A DNA stretch of 7,520 bases from contig JAHFOH010000060.1 of the NCBI GenBank assembly GCA_023266955.1, forward strand, positions 1 to 7,520, written 5' to 3'. Shown piece by piece: positions 1 to 4,758 of this stretch. Source of the DNA: Nitrososphaerota archaeon (GTDB taxonomy: Archaea; Thermoproteota; Nitrososphaeria; Nitrososphaerales; JAHFOH01). The notes beneath the pieces are model-generated. The model had not been told where the DNA came from, did not search any database, and saw only the letters and a program-made list of their open reading frames with translations. Each line of letters begins with the position of its first letter. Positions within the stretch are counted from its first letter, which is position 1. The position numbers and the translations under genes were made by a program.

Positions 1-284
1 GGACTAGCCGCAGCCACGGACGTTGAAGTGGCTGTTGCAAGCGTAAGATCCGCTATGGTACAGGATATTATCTCGGTAATCGCTACGATGCCGTCATTCT
101 TCACGTTCACACTCAGGACTCCAGTCGAAGATGAGAGGGTAGCGTCCACGATTACAGCATGAGGCTTCGATGACACAGCTGCACTGCTGCTGTAGAAGAG
201 TTTGTACACTACGACTAACCCCGCAATCATTAGGGCAATCAGAACGAAGGTGCCTATAATGGGAGAGACGCCCCTTTTGCCCAT
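1..284 (-). CDS. Archaeal type IV pilin-like protein, C-terminus beyond the window
   Basis: The minus strand from 284 reads MGKRGVSPIIGTFVLIALMI and continues through a hydrophobic stretch to about residue 30, then an extracellular-type Ser/Thr/Val-rich segment. Lys-Arg-Gly followed by Val-Ser-Pro and a roughly 20-residue hydrophobic helix is the class III signal of archaeal pilins and flagellin-like proteins. Family knowledge says a prepilin peptidase cuts after the Gly at residue 5, and the helix then packs in the filament core or anchors the subunit. The hydrophobic segment is immediately followed by Tyr-Lys-Leu-Phe-Tyr and a Ser/Ala linker, as in mature pilins. A GAGG-like ribosome site lies about 6 bases before the ATG. 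About 94 codons are visible and the frame is open to the edge, so the length is unknown. It is the only gene here that does not look like a TA component. Which surface structure it serves cannot be told. Confidence 0.82.
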   Translation of the reverse strand, partial: MGKRGVSPIIGTFVLIALMIAGLVVVYKLFYSSSAAVSSKPHAVIVDATLSSSTGVLSVNVKNDGIVAITEIISCTIADLTLATATSTSVAAAS

Positions 285-353
285 TCAAACCCTCATCCGG
301 GCTCGCTGAATCTAAAGCCATGAGAGCCATTATCATCCACCGACACGTAAACT

Positions 354-521
354 AAACTAAACCCAAGACAACCGCGATCCGTATTCTTCATCCTGCCTCA
401 TGCCCCATGGAAGTGAATTACGATACGATAAATGATGCATTTTCTTCTGAACGAGAAGGGCTAAATGGAGAGGAAGCAGAATCCCGAAAAAATTTCTTTC
501 CTTCAAATTTTTTTTCAGAAG
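354..521 (+). repeat. Long direct repeat, left copy
   Basis: This stretch matches 7092-7263 in the same orientation. Over the first 154 aligned positions there are no gaps and about ten mismatches (roughly 93% identity). The copies then differ by 4 bases in an A/T tract and rejoin for CAGAAG. Here the tract is AAA followed by T8. One plus-strand frame is open in both copies (here ATG 407 to stop 575-577, 56 residues), and so is a minus-strand frame. Five of the ten differences fall on third codon positions of the plus frame, too few to argue for coding. I recognise no known insertion sequence or protein in it. Together the copies bracket all the TA modules. Confidence 0.9.
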
Positions 522-614
522 AAATCTCAGAATTGTTTCCAACACTCTATCCCTCAGGTCCCATAATTCTACTATGAATGTAAGGCGATCACAACTGTTG
601 TAAGGGAATTGACG

Positions 615-636
615 GAATCTCCGAGATTCTTATTAA
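615..636 (+). promoter_or_regulatory. Inverted repeat and weak TATA-like box before the vapC remnant
   Basis: GAATCTC-C-GAGATTC (615-629) is a perfect 7-base inverted repeat with a 1-base centre. It runs into an AT-rich CTTATTAAC stretch about 20-25 bases before the ATG at 653. The arrangement resembles the promoter plus operator layout of the other modules and may be what remains of the promoter of a decayed TA module. There is no independent support. Confidence 0.3.
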
Positions 637-652
637 CGTAAGATGTCCAATC

Positions 653-769
653 ATGCTGAGTCAAGAAACGCCAATGCTGATTCTAGGCCTCTCCGCTGAG
701 TCAAGAAACCCCTTCGATGTCGAAATTGTTCTCCTCGAAGAGAACCGGACAGTGAAGCTGAATTTGTAG
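653..769 (+). pseudogene. Remnant of a VapC (PIN) C-terminus
   Basis: The frame from 653 gives a 38-residue peptide containing SRNPFDVEIVLLEE. The tail of the intact VapC at 6573-7028 reads SRKPFDVEIVFLKD, so 10 of 14 positions are identical. The upstream Leu-Ile-Leu-Gly-Leu-Ser stretch can be laid against Ala-Leu-Phe-Ala-Phe-Ser of the intact protein with about six residues missing. None of the first three acidic PIN motifs is present, so nothing catalytic remains. The DNA is far more diverged than the flanking direct repeat, so this is an old loss or a different paralogue. A 15-base direct repeat, GCTGAGTCAAGAAAC at 655-669 and 695-709, shows a local duplication. The stop codon 767-769 lies inside the tRNA fragment that follows. 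Confidence 0.6.
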
Positions 770-797
770 GTCGTGGGTTCAAATCCCACCGTGACCG
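766..797 (+). other. tRNA 3'-end fragment (T arm plus acceptor strand)
   Basis: Bases 773-789 form a perfect T arm: stem GTGGG/CCCAC around the canonical loop TTCAAAT. A variable-loop-like AGGTC (768-772) precedes it, and a 7-base acceptor strand CGTGACC plus discriminator G (790-797) follows. No anticodon arm, D arm or matching 5' acceptor (GGTCACG) is found upstream, so this is not a complete tRNA gene. Such 3' fragments are classically left where integrating elements use a tRNA gene as attachment site. Isoacceptor unknown. Confidence 0.68.
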
Positions 798-892
798 CTA
801 ACGCATTAACTACGGCTCCTCTCTCAAACACCAGGGTCTTTCAACGCAGCAGGTTGCTCATCAATACCTAGATGTTCGATGTAGTATTTTTT

Positions 893-921
893 GTGATTAG
901 GTATTACAATCACTTTAAATA
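893..921 (+). promoter_or_regulatory. Module 1 promoter with inverted repeat
   Basis: TTTAAATA (914-921) is a good archaeal TATA box 30 bases before the ATG at 951, implying a leader of roughly 5-12 bases. Directly upstream, GTGATT (893-898) and AATCAC (908-913) form a perfect 6-base inverted repeat with a 9-base spacer, in the position of the TFB recognition element. A repressor bound there, for instance the VapB product, would block initiation. Confidence 0.6.
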
Positions 922-950
922 CCATACTTTCCAATTGCAAATCGAGAAGC

Positions 951-1187
951 ATGGGACATACGGTGACTGAGAAAGGAACCATAACCATCCCCGTGGGGGT
1001 CAGGCGAAAGCTCGGGCTCGCCAAAGGTTCTCAGGTTGAATTCGTAGAAACCGATGAAGGCATCCTGATAGTACCGGTGGTACCACTTGAAGCGCTGAAA
1101 GGAGTCGACCGTGCTAAGACGACTCTTGTGCGCGAAATGATCCACGAAATTCAAGAAGAGCGCAGCCGGGATGCCATTGAAGAGTAG
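951..1187 (+). CDS. vapB: VapB antitoxin, AbrB/SpoVT type (module 1)
   Basis: This 78-residue protein opens with the swapped-hairpin AbrB fold signature: GTITIPVGVRRKLGLAKGSQ at about residues 9-28, then a beta strand Val-Glu-Phe-Val and an Ile-Leu-Ile-Val-Pro strand. Family members dimerise to bind operator DNA. The remaining charged C-terminal helix (about 45-78, rich in Glu/Arg) is the part expected to wrap around the partner VapC and block its active site. Start ATG 951 sits 30 bases after the TATA box, so translation is from a nearly leaderless message. The last 17 bases overlap the downstream vapC, which argues for one transcript with coupled translation. Length is normal for the family. 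Confidence 0.88.
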   Translation: MGHTVTEKGTITIPVGVRRKLGLAKGSQVEFVETDEGILIVPVVPLEALKGVDRAKTTLVREMIHEIQEERSRDAIEE

Positions 1188-1581
1188 CTACGTCTTTGAC
1201 ACCGGTCCGCTCTATCTCCACTTCGCTGATGACAAAAGTGTCACTGAAGCCTTCCGAGATGTGAACAAGAGGATTGCAGAGGGATACACATGCGAGCCCA
1301 ACCTCCTCGAGCTATATTACAAGACCTGTGAGAAACTCGGACGCGAATCCGCGCTGATACGTTACACTTCGTTGCGCCATAGTGCTCTCGTGATAACCTC
1401 ACCTGACGAAGCTCTCACGCGCACAGCTGGAGAGCTGAAGTGCGCGCACAGAGGTCAACTGTCGCTCGCCGATGCGTATATCGTCGCACTAGCCAAACGC
1501 GTAGGAGGCAATCTGTACACAACAGATTCACGTATCGCCCGTCTCAAGATTGTCCCTACCCACCTGATTGAATTCGGATGA
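1171..1581 (+). CDS. vapC: VapC toxin, PIN-domain ribonuclease (module 1)
   Basis: This 136-residue protein is a complete PIN domain. The acidic residues expected for Mg2+-dependent RNA cleavage are visible: Asp10 in Val-Phe-Asp-Thr-Gly-Pro-Leu, Glu47 in Leu-Leu-Glu-Leu, Asp101 in Ser-Leu-Ala-Asp-Ala-Tyr, and Asp119 in Tyr-Thr-Thr-Asp-Ser. VapC proteins are ribonucleases, often cutting tRNA or rRNA; the target here cannot be read. The ATG at 1171 overlaps vapB by 17 bases and has no strong ribosome site of its own, fitting coupled translation. A TTG two codons on would also work. The motif spacing resembles module 5 (both Leu-Ala-Asp at motif 3), so the two are probably more closely related to each other than to the other VapCs here. 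Confidence 0.9.
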   Translation: MPLKSSYVFDTGPLYLHFADDKSVTEAFRDVNKRIAEGYTCEPNLLELYYKTCEKLGRESALIRYTSLRHSALVITSPDEALTRTAGELKCAHRGQLSLADAYIVALAKRVGGNLYTTDSRIARLKIVPTHLIEFG

Positions 1582-1738
1582 GAGAATCAGGTCATACGAT
1601 TCTCACTCATGGAAGCCCCCTTTAGAACCCATCCGGGCGTGGACCCCACCGGACCCCGCTGAATCTGCGCTAGAGATTCGAACACATTATGGGTCTAGAC
1701 CCCTTCATGCCCAGATTTTGAATTCAACCAGTATACCC

Positions 1739-1760
1739 GTCGAATCCCACCGGGCCCACC
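1739..1760 (+). other. Degenerate tRNA 3'-end fragment
   Basis: GTCGAATCCCACCGGGCCCACC has the look of half a T arm (loop end CGAAT, stem strand CCCAC), a 7-base acceptor strand CGGGCCC and discriminator A. The 5' strand of the T stem is missing (CCCGT instead of a GTGGG-like strand), so it is broken. It resembles the cleaner fragment at 766-797 but ends in a different acceptor sequence, hence a different parent tRNA. Confidence 0.4.
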
Positions 1761-1818
1761 TTCCTCAAAGACGGGTGCCTACGCCAGATGGATAAGGTCG
1801 GCCAAGGCACTTTGAGAT

Positions 1819-1836
1819 ACAAGATTTGAATCTTGT
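1819..1836. repeat. 18-base inverted repeat
   Basis: ACAAGATT-TG-AATCTTGT has perfect 8-base arms around a 2-base centre. It is not next to any visible gene start. It could be a binding site for a dimeric protein, or a remnant of a T arm (the core reads GATTTGAATC) with an 8-base instead of a 7-base loop. No role can be assigned. Confidence 0.55.
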
Positions 1837-2086
1837 CCCTAGCTAGTCGTTTACTGAGGTAGAGATACGAATGGTTTTTACGTTGTCCCTTCCGGCCCAC
1901 TCTTGGGAGAAGACTCAGGAAAGGAGTCCACCTGGCTGTCTGGAAGTGGGCAACGCGGGTTCCGTCTGAAAACTCGAGCAAGGTCAAGAATGTTAGAGTT
2001 GGTCTCGATTCTCGGAACCAATGTAGATCAGAAACTCTCTGTTCGACTCCACGATTTCCTTTACCGTGGATGCCCACATCTTCCGT

Positions 2087-2497
2087 TCACTCCGTGACAT
2101 TCCTGATCAGTTTCTTGGTTACCTCATACACCTCATTTAAACTTGCTCCAGCAATCCCTGCCTTATCTACCACTCGGACCATCTCTTTGTCCCTCATGTC
2201 AATGGTGTAGCCATTCATCTTCAGGAATGCAGAGCCAGCCACCAGGGCTGTTCTCTTGTTACCTTCATGGAAGTATTGCCCCATGGCTATCTTGATCATG
2301 AGCAGAGACGCCTTTCGAACTACTGCCTCCTCGAACTGCTGGTCGTTCGCCGTCATCCGCACTTCGCTAACCAGCGACTCTAGTCTCTCGTCGTCCTCGT
2401 CTGAATGTTCGTGCCGTTCCTTGGTCAGCGAAACTACCTCTTTGTTGATCATGACCAGAGTTCTGAAATCCAGATGACGGATGGTCTTCCTCGCCAA
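2087..2497 (-). CDS. Fic/Doc-family protein with Gln in place of the motif His
   Basis: Reading from TTG 2497 gives 136 residues. The Fic-fold loop is at residues 74-82, QYFHEGNKR, followed by Thr-Ala-Leu and a helix ending in Lys-Met-Asn-Gly-Tyr, as in Doc (death-on-curing) toxins. Family enzymes use H-x-F-x-(D/E)-(G/A)-N-(K/G)-R to transfer AMP or phosphate to a target; Doc phosphorylates EF-Tu. Here the first His is Gln74, so activity may be lost or altered; the GNKR anion-binding part is intact. TTG 2497 is chosen because a TATA-like box lies about 28 bases upstream, the preceding residues look non-coding, and the N-terminus Ala-Arg-Lys-Thr-Ile-Arg-His-Leu-Asp suits Doc proteins. ATG at 2452 is the fallback. 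It is alone: no Phd- or AbrB-like antitoxin frame adjoins it on either side. The opposite orientation to its neighbours suggests separate acquisition. Confidence 0.8.
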   Translation of the reverse strand: MARKTIRHLDFRTLVMINKEVVSLTKERHEHSDEDDERLESLVSEVRMTANDQQFEEAVVRKASLLMIKIAMGQYFHEGNKRTALVAGSAFLKMNGYTIDMRDKEMVRVVDKAGIAGASLNEVYEVTKKLIRNVTE

Positions 2498-2520
2498 TGC
2501 ATCTATCCTACGCGGTTCTG

Positions 2521-2530
2521 GTTTTAAGGG
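2521..2530 (-). promoter_or_regulatory. TATA-like box of the fic/doc gene
   Basis: On the minus strand CCCTTAAAAC is centred about 28 bases before the TTG at 2497, the spacing expected for a leaderless archaeal message. No inverted repeat is associated with it, unlike the paired modules. Confidence 0.5.
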
Positions 2531-2572
2531 ATTGATTACATCTTGTAGCGCGAACGTTGCATGTGACGAGCC

Positions 2573-2616
2573 GACCTCTCGGCTAGCAAACCGAGCGGCT
2601 CGAAAGCCTGCAGGTC
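2573..2616. other. Possible three-way-junction RNA/DNA structure
   Basis: GACCT (2573-2577) can pair with AGGTC (2612-2616). Inside lie two hairpins: CTCGG/CCGAG with an 8-base loop (2578-2595) and GGC/GCC with a 6-base loop (2597-2608). The shape recalls part of a class II tRNA but no tRNA fits. It may be chance or decayed tRNA. Confidence 0.22.
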
Positions 2617-2940
2617 TAGGTCCCTTCCCCGCCTTAGAATTCTTGCAAATTCGCGCCTTTGATTTCGAACCAGATGGCGTAGGATTTTGACCCGCAGGTA
2701 CTAATCTCACCCCCAGCGCTTGACCCAAACACATAGCATGATCTGAGTACACCTTTCGTAATCACGCATCAGGGCGAAATCCACTTTTCGGATCCACGAT
2801 TAAGAAGCCGATGCAGGTGTTCCTGCCTAAAGAGTCTCCTGTTTTCCGACGCAGTAACAACGTCCAGCCACTTTTAGGACACAGAGTACATCACCTTCGA
2901 CAAACTCCTTCAGCCCACTCTCCCTTGCTCCTCCGCAGCC

Positions 2941-2968
2941 AACAGGCTCTCCGAAAGCCTGTTATATC
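2941..2968 (+). promoter_or_regulatory. Module 2 promoter with overlapping inverted repeat
   Basis: AACAGGCT (2941-2948) and AGCCTGTT (2956-2963) form a perfect 8-base inverted repeat with a 7-base spacer. Its last bases overlap the TATA-like TTATATC (2962-2968), which lies 32-38 bases before the ATG at 3000. A dimer bound there would exclude TBP. This is a likely VapB autoregulation site. Confidence 0.6.
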
Positions 2969-2999
2969 AGACCAACGGGTTCGGTCGGACGAGAGCTCA

Positions 3000-3242
3000 A
3001 TGTCCGAGGCGATACTCAAGGTTGGAAAGAAAGGAGAGATATTCACGAGCAAGGAGCTAAGGAGCAGAGCAAAGATAAGGAAAGGCGGCAAAGTGAAAGC
3101 GGCAGTTGTCGACAACAAGCTCATCATTGAACCGGTTCCTTCCATAGAGGATTTACTGCAGAATCCGATACTCAGCATAACTGTGAAGAAAGCTGAAAAG
3201 CTGAGCGAAGAGATGCAGAAGGAAAAAGGAGTCTATGGATGA
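3000..3242 (+). CDS. vapB: VapB antitoxin, AbrB type (module 2)
   Basis: This 80-residue protein has AbrB swapped-hairpin features: Leu-Lys-Val-Gly-Lys-Lys-Gly-Glu-Ile-Phe at about 5-14, a Ser-Lys-Glu-Leu-Arg helix, Gly-Gly-Lys-Val-Lys, and a strand Lys-Leu-Ile-Ile-Glu-Pro. A Pro-Ser-Ile-Glu-Asp-Leu-Leu linker and a Lys/Glu-rich C-terminal helix follow, presumably the VapC-binding part. The start ATG 3000 is preferred over the upstream open extension because the promoter lies just before it and the extension is non-coding in character. Compared with module 1, the hairpin has Phe-Thr-Ser-Lys instead of Thr-Ile-Pro, so it belongs to a distinct AbrB subgroup. It overlaps vapC by 8 bases. Confidence 0.85.
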   Translation: MSEAILKVGKKGEIFTSKELRSRAKIRKGGKVKAAVVDNKLIIEPVPSIEDLLQNPILSITVKKAEKLSEEMQKEKGVYG

Positions 3243-3708
3243 ACTGCTGCTCGACACAACCTACATTCTTCCGATTTTCGGTCTAAACATCGAACTTAGA
3301 GATTTTGAAAAGACCTTCCTGAGGTTGCTCAAAAGTTATTCCGTGATGTACAATCCGATATCACTGGTGGAAGCAAAATGGGTAATACTGAAGCTTATCA
3401 GAAATAACCAATCTTCTACCGCACCACTTCTTCGGGCGTATCGCCTGGGGTTAAATGCGCTTCAAGAGGAACACAGGCTAAGGTCAACCACCATAACGAA
3501 CGACGGGATCGAGGTTATAGCTGACGAACTCCTCATGAAAACAGAAATCAGAGACTATTTCGACAGGCTGATCTTCGCCACAGCCACTCACTACAATTAC
3601 CCGCTTCTAACCGAAGACGAGCAACTTCACAAAATAGCCAGATCAGGCTCTATTCCGAAACCCAAGAAGATTATAGCTTGGGAAGACTTGACTGAACAAG
3701 GTAACTAG
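3235..3708 (+). CDS. vapC: VapC toxin, PIN-domain ribonuclease (module 2)
   Basis: This 157-residue PIN protein has all four expected acidic positions: Asp7 in Leu-Leu-Leu-Asp-Thr-Thr, Glu46 in Leu-Val-Glu-Ala-Lys-Trp, Asp110 in Tyr-Phe-Asp-Arg-Leu-Ile, and Asp128 in Thr-Glu-Asp-Glu-Gln. Motif 3 has Phe-Asp-Arg-Leu-Ile-Phe-Ala-Thr-Ala, unlike the Leu-Ala-Asp form of modules 1 and 5. It is longer than the others by about 20 residues, with a Pro-Lys-Pro-Lys-Lys C-terminal extension. ATG 3235 follows an AGGAG ribosome site a few bases upstream and overlaps vapB by 8 bases. Role by family: RNA cleavage inhibited by the VapB partner; target unknown. Confidence 0.9.
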   Translation: MDELLLDTTYILPIFGLNIELRDFEKTFLRLLKSYSVMYNPISLVEAKWVILKLIRNNQSSTAPLLRAYRLGLNALQEEHRLRSTTITNDGIEVIADELLMKTEIRDYFDRLIFATATHYNYPLLTEDEQLHKIARSGSIPKPKKIIAWEDLTEQGN

Positions 3709-3837
3709 ACATTGGCATTCCTATCGAATTTTCCAATGCGGATACTGAATCCGGATCGCCCCAAGGCAAGAAGTCTGAACGAGATACTTATTGCCCCTCC
3801 ATGGCAATGGCTACACCAATGTCCAAAATGTATTCGA

Positions 3838-3862
3838 GGTTCGAATGCCGCCGGACCCGCCA
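3838..3862 (+). other. tRNA-like 3'-end fragment upstream of module 3
   Basis: GGTTCGAATGCC (3838-3849) looks like a T loop with part of its stem. It is followed by GCCGGACCCGCC, resembling an acceptor strand with discriminator. The stem pairs poorly and no upstream tRNA arms are seen, so this is at best decayed. It ends only a few bases before the module 3 TATA box. Confidence 0.35.
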
Positions 3863-3867
3863 CCAAA

Positions 3868-3876
3868 CTATTTAAG
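3868..3876 (+). promoter_or_regulatory. TATA box of module 3
   Basis: CTATTTAAG lies 26-34 bases before the ATG at 3902. That places the transcription start a few bases before the start codon and supports 3902 over the upstream open extension. Confidence 0.6.
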
Positions 3877-3884
3877 CTGTAAAA

Positions 3885-3909
3885 TTCACACATGTGAACA
3901 TATGTTCAC
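3885..3909 (+). promoter_or_regulatory. Operator-like palindrome over the module 3 start codon
   Basis: GTGAACATATGTTCAC (3894-3909) is a perfect 16-base palindrome containing the ATG (3902-3904). A second inverted pair, TTCACA (3885-3890) and TGTGAA (3893-3898), shares the same half-site, giving three TTCACA-type half-sites in 25 bases. This lies at the predicted transcription start. The gene encodes a winged-helix protein, so self-repression by two dimers is likely. Confidence 0.7.
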
Positions 3910-4444
3910 CCTGATGAATCTTATCACAACGCCCTACTTGAGGATAATGATGCAGTTTGCCACAGATCCGATGAGCCAATACTATCAGCGGGAACTGTCA
4001 CGTATTTGCGGGGTCAGTATAGGAGCCACAAATCAATTTGTAAAGAGGCTTGTTCAAACAGGATTTGTTACGCAGGAAAAGAGAGGGAAGATGTATTTCT
4101 ACAGGCTGGACCTGAAGAATCCTGCAGTCAGGCAATTCAAAATCCTGCTTAACATTGACGGTCTTAATACATTGATCAACGGGGTAAGAGAACGAGTTAG
4201 AAGGATTGTAATATTTGGCAGCTGTGCTCAAGGCACGGATATTAAAGAAAGTGATATCGACCTGTTTGTTCTTACCACAGAAAAAGACTACATAAGAAGA
4301 ATGATACGCGAGTACAATAGAAAGAACGAGAGAAAGATTTCACCGATAATAGTCGGCGCAAATGAATTTGTCAACCTCAAGAGGGAAGACAAACCACTGT
4401 ATGAGAACGTAGAGAGAGGAATCACGTTATGGGAAGCAGAATAA
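3902..4444 (+). CDS. Winged-helix/MNT nucleotidyltransferase fusion, antitoxin of a HEPN/MNT module
   Basis: From ATG 3902 the product has 180 residues. Residues about 8-70 form a winged helix-turn-helix (Tyr-Tyr-Gln-Arg-Glu-Leu-Ser-Arg-Ile-Cys-Gly-Val-Ser, then the recognition-helix stretch Thr-Asn-Gln-Phe-Val-Lys-Arg-Leu and a wing with Lys-Arg-Gly-Lys). Residues about 98-180 are a minimal nucleotidyltransferase: Gly-Ser at 106-107, then Ser-Asp-Ile-Asp with the metal-binding Asp118 and Asp120. In HEPN/MNT systems the MNT protein neutralises the HEPN RNase by adding AMP to a tyrosine; this is family knowledge, not shown here. The fused DNA-binding domain would add promoter control. Its gene begins inside a palindrome. 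It overlaps the HEPN gene by 16 bases. ATG 3917 is an alternative start. Confidence 0.85.
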   Translation: MFTLMNLITTPYLRIMMQFATDPMSQYYQRELSRICGVSIGATNQFVKRLVQTGFVTQEKRGKMYFYRLDLKNPAVRQFKILLNIDGLNTLINGVRERVRRIVIFGSCAQGTDIKESDIDLFVLTTEKDYIRRMIREYNRKNERKISPIIVGANEFVNLKREDKPLYENVERGITLWEAE

Positions 4445-4758
4445 GTTCCGTGTTTGCGCGTCTATTGAGAGAAAGGAAATTAGTTAGAGCTCGAACTGAT
4501 AGAAAAATGGTTGAGAAAGAAATCAAAGCAGCAGAAACGGATCTGGATGATGCCAACGATTCGCTTAAACAGAAGAAATTCAAATGGGCAACTATCCAAG
4601 GCTATTATTCAATGTTCCATAGTGGTAGAGCATTAATCTACGATAAGGGTTTCAGGGAAAAGAGCCACTTCGCCCTTTCGGTTGCACTTAGGGAACTTTT
4701 CTCAAACGAGCTTGGACGATATCTAATTGAGTCAAATTACAGGAGGCACTGGGGCTAA
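4429..4758 (+). CDS. HEPN-domain protein, probably C-terminally shortened
   Basis: This 109-residue, mostly helical protein contains Phe-Lys-Trp-Ala-Thr-Ile-Gln-Gly-Tyr-Tyr-Ser-Met-Phe-His at about 51-64 and Phe-Arg-Glu-Lys-Ser-His-Phe at 75-81. These are hallmarks of HEPN proteins paired with MNT partners; Arg76 and His80 fit the HEPN RNase signature in an R-x3-H form. HEPN toxins cut RNA. Relatives known to me run on for about 30 residues through an Arg-Glu-x-Ala-Asp-Tyr-Gly helix that is absent here. The protein ends Tyr-Arg-Arg-His-Trp-Gly, so it looks cut short, perhaps when the next module was joined on. A GAGAGAGGA ribosome site precedes ATG 4429. Met27 could be an alternative start. 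Its stop overlaps the next ATG by one base. Confidence 0.78.
   Translation: MGSRISSVFARLLRERKLVRARTDRKMVEKEIKAAETDLDDANDSLKQKKFKWATIQGYYSMFHSGRALIYDKGFREKSHFALSVALRELFSNELGRYLIESNYRRHWG

Larger units (their letters stand above)
1582..2086. other. 505-base gap with tRNA-like debris and inverted repeats
   Basis: No convincing gene lies here. The open frames on either strand have unstructured composition and no recognisable motif. The gap holds several short structured pieces: CCCACCGGACCCC (about 1645-1658), resembling a tRNA 3' end; an inverted repeat GAATCT-N7-AGATTC (1661-1679); the tRNA-like tail at 1739-1760; an 18-base palindrome-like repeat (1819-1836); and a weak hairpin TCCACG/CGTGGA (2048-2070) just past the end of the fic gene, with no T tract. 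Confidence 0.6.
2498..2999. other. 502-base gap between the divergent fic and vapB2 genes
   Basis: This divergent intergenic stretch holds the fic promoter (2521-2530) and the module 2 promoter (2941-2968). Between them I see no gene. The open frames extending fic upstream to 2752 and vapB2 upstream to 2811 look non-coding (low-complexity Arg/Pro/Ser composition, no family similarity). On the minus strand 2675-2705 reads like a decayed tRNA T arm (TGCGGGTCAAAATCCTACG). Confidence 0.5.

Noticed and set aside
94..336. 80-codon minus-strand frame overlapping the pilin gene
   Set aside because: It is a Cys-rich shadow frame of the pilin coding sequence, which has a clear signal in the other frame.
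653..709. The 15-base direct repeat GCTGAGTCAAGAAAC as a target-site duplication of an insertion
   Set aside because: The 25 bases between the copies are too short for a mobile element and the reading frame runs through, so a local slippage duplication is simpler.
766..797. A complete tRNA gene
   Set aside because: Only the T arm and acceptor strand fit; the upstream bases form no 5-base anticodon stem with a 7-base loop and no 5' acceptor match.
1724..2077. 117-codon minus-strand frame in the gap downstream of fic
   Set aside because: Composition is not protein-like, no motif is seen, and it spans the tRNA-like piece and the palindrome.
2498..2752. Upstream extension of the fic frame to an ATG at 2752, giving 221 residues
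   Set aside because: The extra 85 residues have no domain character and are rich in Arg/Pro/Ser. A TATA-like box lies inside this stretch, 28 bases before a TTG that gives a normal family length.
2811..2999. Upstream extension of vapB2
   Set aside because: It crosses the promoter and inverted repeat, and the AbrB fold begins right after ATG 3000.
3791..3901. Upstream extension of the HTH-MNT protein
   Set aside because: It contains the tRNA-like fragment, the TATA box and most of the operator; homologous sequence begins at about residue 38 of the extended frame.
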